The notes under the pieces: generated by a model
The model's database searches: none
Told to the model about the DNA's origin: nothing
The model's input: only the letters and a program-made list of their open reading frames with translations
Assembly: GCA_031119515.1 (NCBI GenBank)
Contig: JAVHXR010000073.1
Coordinates: 1-6,461 of the forward strand
Length of the DNA stretch: 6,461 bases
DNA from: Propionicimonas sp.
Lineage (GTDB): Bacteria > Actinomycetota > Actinomycetes > Propionibacteriales > Propionibacteriaceae
Direction of reading: 5' to 3'
In this document: piece by piece, positions 1 to 5,981 of the stretch
Layout of the letters: each line of letters starts with the position of its first letter
How positions within the stretch are numbered: the stretch's first letter is position 1
Program-made: the position numbers and the translations under genes

Positions 1-502
1 ACAGCGGTTCACCTACACCGAGTCGATGGCCGCCGAGGACGGCCGGATCCTCGATCCCCGGCAGGTCGGGCACCCGCGGACGCGAGCCCGCCGCGACGAC
101 GAACTGGTCGGCGCTGAGCAGGACGTCCTCTCCGACCAGCAGTCGCTTCTGCCCCACGAAGCTGGCCTGGTCGCGGAAGACCGTGACCCTGGCGTGCCGC
201 TCGCGCTGGCGCTCGGCCGCTTCCGCGGAACGGTCGACCCGGTTGAGCACCCGCTCGCGCAACTCCGGCCAGCGAACCTGCACCCTGGGCACGTCGATCC
301 CCAGGGCGGCGCCGTGGCGGGCCACCTCGGCCACGTCCGCGGGGTAGGCCAGCATCTTGCTCGGGATGCAGCCTGCGCTCAGGCAGGTGCCGCCGAACCA
401 GGGCGCGCCGTCCACGATCGCCACGGAACGGTCGGCGAACTCCTTGGTCGCAACGGCATTGCCGCTACCCGAGCCGATCACGCAGAGGTCGAAGTGCTGC
501 AT
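1..502 (-). CDS. mtr: Mycothione reductase, N-terminal part (3' end outside window)
   Basis: The visible 167 residues are the FAD-binding half of a pyridine nucleotide-disulfide oxidoreductase. Mycothione reductase uses NADPH to reduce oxidised mycothiol in the actinobacterial cytosol. The protein starts MQHFDLCVIGSGSGN, a dinucleotide-fold glycine motif for FAD in which Asn follows the glycines, as in mycothione reductases. A redox-active disulfide sits at GGTCLSAGCIPSKM (the two Cys are four residues apart). A VRW segment near residue 90 and VVAAGSRPRVP near residue 140 also match the M. tuberculosis enzyme as I remember it. The ATG at 502 is chosen because no other usual start lies upstream in frame and the N-terminus fits the family. 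It has no well-spaced Shine-Dalgarno: a GGGAGG lies 16 nt upstream. The segment after AAGSRP reaches the window edge without the expected TSDT-like motif, suggesting a short loop insertion. Dihydrolipoamide dehydrogenase-like relatives are the main alternative. Confidence 0.86.
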   Translation of the reverse strand, partial: MQHFDLCVIGSGSGNAVATKEFADRSVAIVDGAPWFGGTCLSAGCIPSKMLAYPADVAEVARHGAALGIDVPRVQVRWPELRERVLNRVDRSAEAAERQRERHARVTVFRDQASFVGQKRLLVGEDVLLSADQFVVAAGSRPRVPDLPGIEDPAVLGGHRLGVGEPL

Positions 503-521
503 GCCACCGATTGTCGCACCT

Positions 522-554
522 CCCGGCGACGCCCCAGGCCCGCGGGGCGCCGGG
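522..554 (-). terminator. GC-rich stem-loop between ccsB and mtr, possible terminator
   Basis: Bases 522-527 pair with 549-554 and 531-535 pair with 544-548. This gives 11 G-C pairs with a three-base bulge (528-530) and an eight-base loop (536-543). It begins six bases after the ccsB stop codon, where a terminator for the cytochrome c maturation operon would sit. No T-run follows on the minus strand, so a classical intrinsic terminator is not proven. Such U-poor hairpins are common at high-GC actinobacterial gene ends. The 3' base of the stem overlaps the GGGAGG upstream of mtr, so it could instead affect mtr translation. Confidence 0.4.
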
Positions 555-559
555 CGGTG

Positions 560-1432
560 CTAGATGCCGGCGTAGGAGTGCAGCCCCGAGAGCAGCAGGT
601 TGACCCCGACGAAGTTCCACCAGAAGCTGGCGAGCCCGATCAGGGCGAGGACGGCCGCCCGGGTCCCCTTCCAGCCGGCCGTGGCCCTGGCGTGGAGGTA
701 GGCGGCGTAGATGATCCAGGTCACCAGCGACCAGGTCTCCTTCGGGTCCCAGCCCCAGAACCTGCCCCAGGCGTACTGCGCCCAGATCGCGCCGGCCGCG
801 ACCGTGAACGTCCACAGCGGGAAGGCGAAGGCGTGCATCCGGTAGCTGATCTGGTCGAGCCGGTCCGACGCGGGCAGCCGGGCGAGGTAGCCGGTGGTGC
901 GGCCGCGGCGCTCCGCGCGCACCTTGAGCAGGTAGAGCGCCGCCGCGATGCCGCCGATGTTGAAGATCGCGCCGGCCAGCGCCGCGGCGATGATGTGGAT
1001 GATGAACCAGACCGAGTGCAGGGCCGGCATCAGCGGCGCCACCTCGACGTAGAAGACGGTGACCGCAAGCCCGAGGCCGATCGAGGCCAGCAGCGTCACC
1101 GGCAACCCGAAGCCCTTCAGCCCGAACGCGAACACCCCGATCAGGTAGATCGTCATCGCCATCGCGAGCGAGGAGGTGACGAACTCGTACATGTTGCCCC
1201 ACGGCGCGCGCTCCGCGGCGACCCCGCGCAGCACCACGCCGAGCACGTGGACCACCACCGCGACGATCGTGACCGACAGCCCCCACCTGCCGAACTGCTC
1301 CTCGCGCCGGCTGCGCGGCTCGTCCGGGTCGGCGCCCCTTGCGGTCGCCCACTCCAGCGAGTGGAGCACCACCGCGACCAGGTACAGCACCGCCGCGGTA
1401 ACCATCGCGAGGCTGGAGTAGTACGCGGTCAC
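560..1432 (-). CDS. ccsB: Cytochrome c biogenesis protein CcsB (CcsA/ResC family heme handling protein)
   Basis: This 290-residue polytopic membrane protein is the heme-presenting subunit of system II. With ResB it moves heme to the outer face of the membrane and attaches it to apocytochrome c. The diagnostic tryptophan-rich WWD motif is WGRFWGWDPKETWSL (residues 222-236). Candidate heme-ligand histidines are H139 (LHSVWFIIH), H200 (SYRMH), H247 and H285 in the C-terminal GLHSYAG. About eight hydrophobic segments are visible, the first at residues 9-25. The start is the GTG at 1432. It overlaps the resB stop in a GTGA arrangement, and a GAGGAG lies at 1438-1443, five bases upstream. The same frame runs further upstream only as the shadow of resB. 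The length is slightly below the roughly 320 residues I recall for the mycobacterial homologue, but nothing essential seems missing. In mycobacteria this gene is called ccsA, so naming varies. Confidence 0.95.
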   Translation of the reverse strand: MTAYYSSLAMVTAAVLYLVAVVLHSLEWATARGADPDEPRSRREEQFGRWGLSVTIVAVVVHVLGVVLRGVAAERAPWGNMYEFVTSSLAMAMTIYLIGVFAFGLKGFGLPVTLLASIGLGLAVTVFYVEVAPLMPALHSVWFIIHIIAAALAGAIFNIGGIAAALYLLKVRAERRGRTTGYLARLPASDRLDQISYRMHAFAFPLWTFTVAAGAIWAQYAWGRFWGWDPKETWSLVTWIIYAAYLHARATAGWKGTRAAVLALIGLASFWWNFVGVNLLLSGLHSYAGI

Positions 1433-3098
1433 ACGGGCTCCTCGGGCTCGGCGGGCGGCGTCGGGTCGTCGGCCAGCGTAGCGCCAGCCGCTCCGCCGCC
1501 CTGGCCCCGCCGCGGTGGCGTCCCATCGTCCGGGCGGCTGGTGAGGCCGCAGGCAGCGGCCAGCGCGGCGACCGACTGCCCGAGGCCGGGCCGGCCGTCG
1601 ACCCGGTCGAGGCCGGCGACCTCGACGCCGGTCGGCTCGCCGTCGTGCACCCGCACGAAGAGCCGCCGCGGCCGGACCGTCAGCGACACCGACAGCCCGG
1701 CGATCGCCAGCAGCACGCTGGCCAGCACGAACCAGCCGCCAGGGGTGGTCGAGACCGCAGCTTGGTCCACCGCCGGAGGCCGTCGAAGGTGATCGAGCCG
1801 CGGCCGTCCGGCAGGTCGTAGGTGGCGCCCGGTTCAAGGCTCGCCCGCACCGGCTGGCCGTCGGGGCGGAGCAGCTGGGTGAGCCCCGTGCGGTCGAGCA
1901 CGTAGATGTTCTCCGGCGCACCGGTCTCCTGCTTCGGCGGCCCCGACCAGGCATTGACCAGCAGTTGGGGGTTCCAGGCGTCCGGGAACACCGAACGCAT
2001 GCCCTGGTCGTCGATCACCGCTGACGGCAGGAAGATCCCCTCGAAGGCGAGCCGCTCGGGGCGGGCGTCGGGCGCCTTGATGACACCGCTGGAGGTGAAG
2101 TTGCCGTCGGTCGGGAGGAAGACCACCGGCCCGGCGTAGGCGACGTCGCCGTTGCCGTCCCTGATGGTCACCACGGGCGCGTACCCGTGGCCGAGCAGGT
2201 GGACGTCGGTGCCGTCGACGGACAGGGGCGCGTTCACCTCGAGCACCTGCTGCCGCGGGGTCTGGCCCGGCCGGGTGACGGTGACGTCGGCCCGGAACAT
2301 CCGGGCGGCGCCGCGCTGCACCGGACCGAGTTCGAACCGGACCTCGAAGGCGTCCAGTGCGACGGTGAACGCTGGCAGGTGCTCGGGCCGGAAGCCGATC
2401 CCGGCGGAGAACTCGTCGTACTGGGTGAGGGTGTTGGAGAAGGCCTGCCCCTCGACCACGATGGCGGTGCCGCGATAGCCGAACAGCGACCCCCAGGCGA
2501 GGCCGACCAGCACCAGGATCAGGCTGAGGTGGAACACCAGGTTCCCGGCCTCGCGGGCGTACCCCTTCTCCGCCGACAGCCCGGCGGGCTCGCGCCGCAC
2601 CCGGTAGCCGGCTGCCAGGAGGTGTCGTTCCGCCCCGTCCAGGACGTCGGCCGCACCGGCGGCGGTGGTCCCGCCGGCGTGGTCGGGGAACCTGGAGAGC
2701 CGTCGCGGGAGGGCCCCGGGCTCGGCCCGCAGTGCCTCGTAGTAGGCGCGGCAGCGCGGGATGATGCACCCGATCAACGAGACGAACAGCAACAGGTAGA
2801 TCGCGGCGAACCAGGCCGAGCCGAACACGTTGAAGAAGCCGAGCCGGTCCAGCCAAGGCCCTGTGGCGGGGTTGTCCAGCAGGTACTGCGCGACCCCGAA
2901 GGGGTTGGTCGGGCGTTGCGGCAACAGCGACCCGGGGATCGCCGCCACCCCGAGCAGCAGCAGGAGCAGCAGCGCCGTCCGCATCGAGGTGAGGGTCGCC
3001 CAGGCCCACCGCAGGGTGCCCGACCGCAGCCCGCGGGCGCGGTTCATCCGCTCCCTGCCGGACGGCCGGAGCTCCTCGTCGAGGTCGAGGTCCGACAC
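1429..3098 (-). pseudogene. resB: Cytochrome c biogenesis protein ResB, interrupted by a single-base frameshift
   Basis: ResB (Ccs1) is the membrane partner of CcsB in system II heme ligation. From the GTG at 3098, 447 residues read correctly. They comprise TM1 (about 41-57), TM2 (95-113), TM3 (187-204, with H190 in NLVFHLSLILVLVG, a likely heme ligand) and a large extracytoplasmic domain ending GSITFDGLRRWTKL. The frame then runs into 25 unrelated residues and stops at 1680. The missing part continues one frame over: AVSTTPGGWFVLASVLLAI (TM4) and a cytoplasmic tail ending EPEEPV at 1429. Restoring one base near 1757 gives about 556 residues, close to the mycobacterial homologue. The GTG start lies one base after the ccdA stop, with a GAGGTGG nine bases upstream of it. 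If the frameshift is a sequencing error, this is an intact gene. If real, the product is 472 residues without TM4. The family assignment itself is secure. Confidence 0.9.
1752..1763 (-). other. Frameshift site in resB
   Basis: Reading the minus strand, the codons AAG CTG (1763-1758) end the good first frame, and GCG GTC TCG (1758-1750) begins the good second frame, so one base is missing. Adding a G gives Leu-Ala-Val-Ser. Adding an A after base 1757 gives Leu-Gln-Val-Ser, closer to the LQIS I recall in homologues. There is no X XXY YYZ slippery heptamer here, so programmed -1 frameshifting is unlikely. Confidence 0.85.
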
Positions 3099-3099
3099 C

Positions 3100-3864
3100 C
3101 TAGATCACCACCTCGAACGAGCTGACCCAGCCGCGCATCGCGGCCATCGCGGCGTCCCACCAGCCGGTGACGAGCATGAGCCCGACCAGGATCATCATCG
3201 CGCCGCCGACCCGCTGGATGGCGACGTGGTGCCGCTTCACCCAGCCGATGGTGCCGGCGAACTGGCCGAACGCCAGCCCCGCCACCACGAACGGGATGCC
3301 GAGGCCGAGCGCGTACACCAGCGCGAGGACTCCGCCGCGCAGTGCTGTCGCCTCGTTCAGCGCCAGGTTGAGCACGACCGCGAGCGCCGGGCCGATGCAG
3401 GGCGTCCAGCCGAGCCCGAAGACGATGCCGAGCAGCGGCGCCGCAGCCAGCCCGACCTTCGGCACGACGTTCAGCCGCAGCGTCCCGCCCGACCACGGCA
3501 ACCAGCCGGCGAACAGCAGGCCGAGGCCGATCGTGAGCACCCCGACGACGATCGTGATCGGACGCTGCCAGGCCAGCAGCAATCCCCCCAGCGAGCCGAC
3601 CAGAGCCCCGGTGGAGACAAACACCAGCGCGAAGCCCGCGATGAACAGCAGCGTGCCGGCGAGCACCCGCCCGCGCGGCGCCCTGCCATCGGTGAGCTCG
3701 CTCGCCGCCAGCCCGGTGGCGAAGGACAGGTAGCCCGGCAGCAGGGGCAGCACGCAGGGTGAGAAGAACGACACCAGCCCGGCCAGCGCGGCGACCGGCA
3801 GCGCCAGCAGCATCGAACCGCCGACCGCCTCCCTGGCCCAGTCCGCCAGCTCCAGGGGCAGCAT
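3100..3864 (-). CDS. ccdA: Cytochrome c biogenesis protein CcdA, thiol-reductant membrane transporter
   Basis: This 254-residue integral membrane protein belongs to the CcdA/DsbD beta-domain family. It carries electrons from cytosolic thioredoxin across the membrane to ResA. Its two essential cysteines sit in the expected pseudo-symmetric motifs: C37 in FFSPCVLPLLPGYLSF and C156 in GLGWTPCIGPAL. Six hydrophobic segments follow the usual spacing (about 20-45, 68-92, 100-122, 138-168, 175-202 and 215-235). The start is the ATG at 3864. Its A is shared with the TGA of resA (TGATG), so translation is probably coupled. No strong Shine-Dalgarno is seen, which fits coupling. The frame extends further upstream only as the shadow of resA. 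Its gene position between resA and resB matches mycobacterial operons. Confidence 0.96.
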   Translation of the reverse strand: MLPLELADWAREAVGGSMLLALPVAALAGLVSFFSPCVLPLLPGYLSFATGLAASELTDGRAPRGRVLAGTLLFIAGFALVFVSTGALVGSLGGLLLAWQRPITIVVGVLTIGLGLLFAGWLPWSGGTLRLNVVPKVGLAAAPLLGIVFGLGWTPCIGPALAVVLNLALNEATALRGGVLALVYALGLGIPFVVAGLAFGQFAGTIGWVKRHHVAIQRVGGAMMILVGLMLVTGWWDAAMAAMRGWVSSFEVVI

Positions 3865-4430
3865 CAGCGCCCGCCCGCGATGTCGTCGATCAGCCCGACG
3901 AGGGTGCTCTCGGTGGTGGCGCCGATCACCCGCGCCGCCACCCTGCCCTCGGCGTCGACGACGAGGGTGCTCGGGATGGCGCTCGGCGGCAGGTCCCCGG
4001 CGAAGCCGAGCAACAGGCTGCCGGCCGGGTCGAACAGGCTCGGGTAGGTGATGCCGGCGTCCCGCACGAACGCGCGGGCTGGGGCCGGGTCGAGGTCGCG
4101 GGTGTTCACGCCGACGAACACCGCCTGGTCGGCGGTGGCCTCGGCTGCGGCCTGCAGCGCAGGCGCCTCGGCGCGGCAGGGCGGGCACCACGAGCCCCAG
4201 ACGTTGTAGACGATCACCTTCCCGGCCGCGGTCTCGCTGCTCCAGGTCCCGCCGTCGAGGGTCTCGCCTGCGATCACCGGCGCCGGACGCCGGTCGGCGA
4301 CCGCGACGACAGTGATGGTGCCGTCACCGGTGACGAACCCGCCGGTACCGGTGGTCGGGGCACCGCACCCGGCCAGGACCAGCGCGAGCGCCAGCCCTAC
4401 GGGCAGGGTCAGCAGGCGTCCGGCCGCCAT
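3864..4430 (-). CDS. resA: ResA-like thiol-disulfide oxidoreductase, secreted lipoprotein
   Basis: This 188-residue thioredoxin-fold protein is expected to be anchored on the outer face of the membrane. There it reduces the CxxCH cysteines of apocytochrome c, using electrons from CcdA. A lipoprotein signal peptide is clear: a hydrophobic stretch at residues 6-20 followed by the lipobox LVLAGC, with C22 as the lipidated cysteine. The redox site is WGSWCPPCRAEAP (C82 and C85, CPPC), and the thioredoxin cis-proline is P153 in SAIPSTLVVD. The start is ambiguous. ATG 4430 shares one base with the preceding stop and has a GGGGG four bases upstream. GTG 4433, one codon earlier, would give a four-base GTGA overlap. 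I prefer the ATG for its better ribosome-binding spacing. It corresponds to Rv0526 by context and motifs. Confidence 0.93.
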   Translation of the reverse strand: MAAGRLLTLPVGLALALVLAGCGAPTTGTGGFVTGDGTITVVAVADRRPAPVIAGETLDGGTWSSETAAGKVIVYNVWGSWCPPCRAEAPALQAAAEATADQAVFVGVNTRDLDPAPARAFVRDAGITYPSLFDPAGSLLLGFAGDLPPSAIPSTLVVDAEGRVAARVIGATTESTLVGLIDDIAGGR

Positions 4431-5077
4431 CACGCCCCCGGTCGGTACCTGCGCGAGGTCCGCACCGGCACGAGGTCGCCGGCGGGCTCGGTGTAGAGCA
4501 CGCCGGTCAGCCGGCCGTCGGAGAAGCTGAAGCTCGTGACGCTGGCGAGCCTGGCCTCACGACGGCGGGGGTCGTGGACGAGGGTCCGGTTCTCCGCCGA
4601 GCGGCGGGCCATCCAGATCGGGAGCTCGTGCGCCACGACGACCGCCTCCGCACCCTCGGCGTGGCGGGCTGCGTCCCGGATCGCGGCCTGCATCCGGGAG
4701 GCGATCGAGACGTAGGACTCGCCCCAGCTCGGGCGCAGCGGGTTGCGCACCGCCCACCAGGTGCGGGGCTGGAGGAACACCCGGTCCCGGCCGAAGGAGC
4801 GTCCCTCGAAGTGGTTGGCGGCCTCGATCACGCGCTCGTCGAGCTGGACCTCGAGGTCGGGGTGGCGAGCGGCGATCGGCGCCATCGTCTCCTGCGCACG
4901 TTGCAGCGGCGAACACACCAGCCAGGAGAGGTTGGCCTCGGCGAAGTGTTCGCCGAGCCGCTCGGCCATCTGCTTGCCGAGTTCGGACAGCCCGTAGCCG
5001 GGCAACCGGCCGTAGAGGACGCTCTCGGGGTTGTGAACCTGTCCGTGGCGGACGACGTGGACCACGCTAACGGCCAT
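4430..5077 (-). CDS. Histidine phosphatase family protein (phosphoglycerate mutase-like, Rv0525 type)
   Basis: This 215-residue cytosolic protein belongs to the histidine phosphatase superfamily, whose members transfer phosphate through a phosphohistidine. The N-terminal motif is VVHVVRHGQVHNP, with nucleophile H11 next to R10. R60 lies in SPLQRAQET, a likely proton donor E85 in VIEAANHFEG, and the second catalytic His is H150 in VVVAHELPIW. All core residues are present, so the enzyme should be active. The substrate is unknown, and phosphatase activity is more likely than glycolytic mutase activity. The ATG at 5077 is chosen because the homologous region starts there and GAGGAG lies four bases upstream (5082-5087); the longer open frame is a shadow. 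Its stop overlaps the resA start. The same neighbour precedes resA in mycobacteria, suggesting a conserved but unexplained link to cytochrome c maturation or heme metabolism. Confidence 0.92.
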   Translation of the reverse strand: MAVSVVHVVRHGQVHNPESVLYGRLPGYGLSELGKQMAERLGEHFAEANLSWLVCSPLQRAQETMAPIAARHPDLEVQLDERVIEAANHFEGRSFGRDRVFLQPRTWWAVRNPLRPSWGESYVSIASRMQAAIRDAARHAEGAEAVVVAHELPIWMARRSAENRTLVHDPRRREARLASVTSFSFSDGRLTGVLYTEPAGDLVPVRTSRRYRPGA

Positions 5078-5109
5078 CGGACTCCTCGGCTGGGGACATC
5101 TGCGGCTCA

Positions 5110-5115
5110 ACAATA
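5110..5115 (-). promoter_or_regulatory. Possible -10 element for the histidine phosphatase-ccs operon
   Basis: The minus strand reads TATTGT, which fits the actinobacterial TANNNT -10 pattern. It would place the transcript start about 25 bases before the phosphatase ATG. The bases at the -35 distance are GC-rich and match no consensus. This is the only AT-rich spot in the 110-nt gap. Confidence 0.25.
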
Positions 5116-5119
5116 CGTG

Positions 5120-5184
5120 GCCCGCGCCGTGCGGGCGGTTCGGCGATCGCGTTGCTGCCGGACGGGGCGGGGCCGGCTCCGGCC
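5120..5184 (-). terminator. Two GC-rich hairpins in the gap after the glutaredoxin-like gene
   Basis: Bases 5171-5184 form a short palindrome (GGCCG paired with CGGCC around GCTC) four bases beyond the stop codon. Bases 5120-5136 form a six-pair stem (GCCCGC with GCGGGC) with a five-base loop. Neither is followed by a T-run on the minus strand. They may end the upstream transcript, but GC-rich DNA gives such pairs often. Confidence 0.28.
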
Positions 5185-5187
5185 GGG

Positions 5188-5472
5188 TCAGCCGTCGCGA
5201 CGGATCTCGCTCGCCGGGGCGGACGGGGTCAGCGCAGCGGCGAGCTTGTCCGGATCGACGAACCAGCGGGCGTGCTCCACCCCGTCCACGAGGGTGACCG
5301 GGACGTGATCTGTGAAGCGGGCCCTGAGGTCGGGGTCCGTGTCGACGTCGACGCTGCGCCAGGGGACGCCGAGACCGGCGCACACCTGGCCGACGACAGC
5401 GATCGCGTCGACGCAGAGGTGGCAGCCCTCCCGGACCAGCAGGACGACCCGCTCCGGCCCGGAGGACACCAC
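5188..5472 (-). CDS. Glutaredoxin-like small thiol-disulfide protein (CxxC)
   Basis: This protein of about 94 residues has a thioredoxin/glutaredoxin fold. The first strand, ERVVLLVREGCHLC, carries the redox pair C17 and C20. It is followed by a helix, a second strand with VPWRSVDVDTDPDL and the cis-proline segment HVPVTLVDGVEH (P58). No signal peptide or membrane segment is seen, so it is cytosolic. It resembles the small family represented by M. tuberculosis Rv0508, whose substrate is not known. Two tandem GTG codons (5472 and 5469) could start it. An AGG about six bases upstream of the first favours 5472. It begins 16 bases after the bS22 stop, so the two are probably co-transcribed. A disulfide or iron-sulfur related role would be inference only. 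Confidence 0.85.
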   Translation of the reverse strand: MVSSGPERVVLLVREGCHLCVDAIAVVGQVCAGLGVPWRSVDVDTDPDLRARFTDHVPVTLVDGVEHARWFVDPDKLAAALTPSAPASEIRRDG

Positions 5473-5488
5473 GGCAACCTGCGGTGGA

Positions 5489-5590
5489 CTACCGGCCGGC
5501 GCGGCGACGCTGGATGCGCGTCTTCTTCAGCAGCTTGCGGTGCTTCTTCTTCGCCATCCTCTTGCGGCGCTTCTTGATGACCGAACCCAC
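5489..5590 (-). CDS. Small basic 30S ribosomal protein bS22 (AURKAIP1/COX24 domain)
   Basis: This 33-residue protein begins with GTG and reads (M)GSVIKKRRKRMAKKKHRK, then LLKKTRIQRRRAGR. More than half of its residues are Lys, Arg or His. It matches, nearly residue for residue as I recall, the extra small-subunit protein bS22 found on mycobacterial ribosomes (Rv0500B). That protein is buried in rRNA near the decoding region. GAGAGG at 5598-5603, seven bases before the GTG, supports this start. The gene is often missed because of its size. It follows the helix-turn-helix gene, as in mycobacteria, and precedes the glutaredoxin-like gene by 16 bases. Confidence 0.95.
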   Translation of the reverse strand: MGSVIKKRRKRMAKKKHRKLLKKTRIQRRRAGR

Positions 5591-5597
5591 GTGTAGA

Positions 5598-5603
5598 CCT
5601 CTC
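5598..5603 (-). promoter_or_regulatory. Ribosome binding site of the bS22 gene
   Basis: GAGAGG on the minus strand, seven bases before the GTG at 5590, fixes the start of this 33-codon gene. The same GAGAGG core precedes the helix-turn-helix gene. Confidence 0.75.
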
Positions 5604-5636
5604 AGGTGCCAGCTCGTCGCCGGCAGGTTGGACGGA

Positions 5637-5680
5637 GCGGGCTGAACTGCCAGCCCGCCGGATGTGCCGGTTCGACCGGC
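5637..5680 (-). promoter_or_regulatory. Paired hairpins in the bS22 leader
   Basis: Two perfect inverted repeats lie in the 132-nt gap between the helix-turn-helix gene and bS22. One is at 5666-5680 (GCCGGT with ACCGGC around three bases). The other is at 5637-5658 (GCGGGCTG with CAGCCCGC, eight pairs around a six-base loop). With a transcript starting near 5685, both would be in the 5' leader, leaving the ribosome binding site outside the stems. They could be a regulatory leader for a ribosomal protein, or a terminator for the upstream gene, although no T-run follows. Confidence 0.4.
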
Positions 5681-5691
5681 CCAAGCACTGA

Positions 5692-5697
5692 ATCCTA
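5692..5697 (-). promoter_or_regulatory. Possible -10 element upstream of bS22
   Basis: TAGGAT on the minus strand fits the TANNNT -10 pattern of actinobacterial housekeeping promoters and lies in the most AT-rich part of this gap. No clear -35 is visible at 17 bases. The predicted start is near 5685, giving a leader of about 95 nt. Confidence 0.4.
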
Positions 5698-5722
5698 CTG
5701 AACTGTGCCGCGTTCGGCGAAA

Positions 5723-5926
5723 TCAGCCGGCGTTGTAGAACGACTCGCGCAGATAGGCGTTGACCGCCTGCTCGGGAACCCGGAAGTTGCGACCGAAGCG
5801 GACCGCCTCGAGTTCCCCGGCGTGAATCAGTCGGTACACCGACATCTTCGACACCCGCAGGAGAGCAGCAACCTCGCTCACCTTCAGGAACTTGACGGAC
5901 CCCAACGGGGCAACCGAGTCGCTCAT
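5723..5926 (-). CDS. Small excisionase-type helix-turn-helix DNA-binding protein (Rv0500A-like)
   Basis: This 67-residue protein consists almost entirely of one winged helix-turn-helix domain of the MerR/excisionase (HTH_17) type. Residues 13-33 (FLKVSEVAALLRVSKMSVYR) form the DNA-reading part. The wing GELEAVRFGRNFRVPEQAV follows, with a C-terminal helix ending ESFYNAG. It has no recombinase or effector domain. It is a probable cytosolic transcription factor like mycobacterial Rv0500A, which also sits just before bS22; despite the family name there is no sign of a prophage. The ATG at 5926 is chosen because GAGAGG lies at 5936-5941, nine bases upstream, and the longer frame has no family resemblance. 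Its DNA target cannot be told from the sequence. Confidence 0.92.
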   Translation of the reverse strand: MSDSVAPLGSVKFLKVSEVAALLRVSKMSVYRLIHAGELEAVRFGRNFRVPEQAVNAYLRESFYNAG

Positions 5927-5981
5927 CTGCAGTGTCCTCTCCGAGTCACGAGCGCCCTCCCCCGCCAGACGCGCATCCGCA

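Noticed and set aside
1752..1770. Programmed ribosomal frameshifting in resB
   Set aside because: There is no slippery heptamer and no obvious downstream pseudoknot, and ResB is not known to need recoding. A one-base indel is simpler.
26..1792. Very long plus-strand open frame of 588 codons
   Set aside because: It lies antisense to mtr, ccsB and the end of resB, has low-complexity Arg/Pro/Gly/His-rich sequence and no recognisable domain. It is a typical shadow of high-GC coding on the other strand.
2187..3762. Plus-strand open frames opposite resB and ccdA
   Set aside because: The translations are rich in Gln, Arg, Gly and Pro without domains, while the minus strand encodes clear membrane proteins.
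5661..5700. tRNA-like GGTTCGA motif
   Set aside because: The motif is the loop region of a six-pair hairpin. No acceptor, D or anticodon arms can be drawn around it.
5723..5926. Prophage or integrative element excisionase
   Set aside because: The helix-turn-helix type is called excisionase-like, but no integrase, attachment repeats or tRNA are nearby. Its position before bS22 matches a conserved chromosomal gene.
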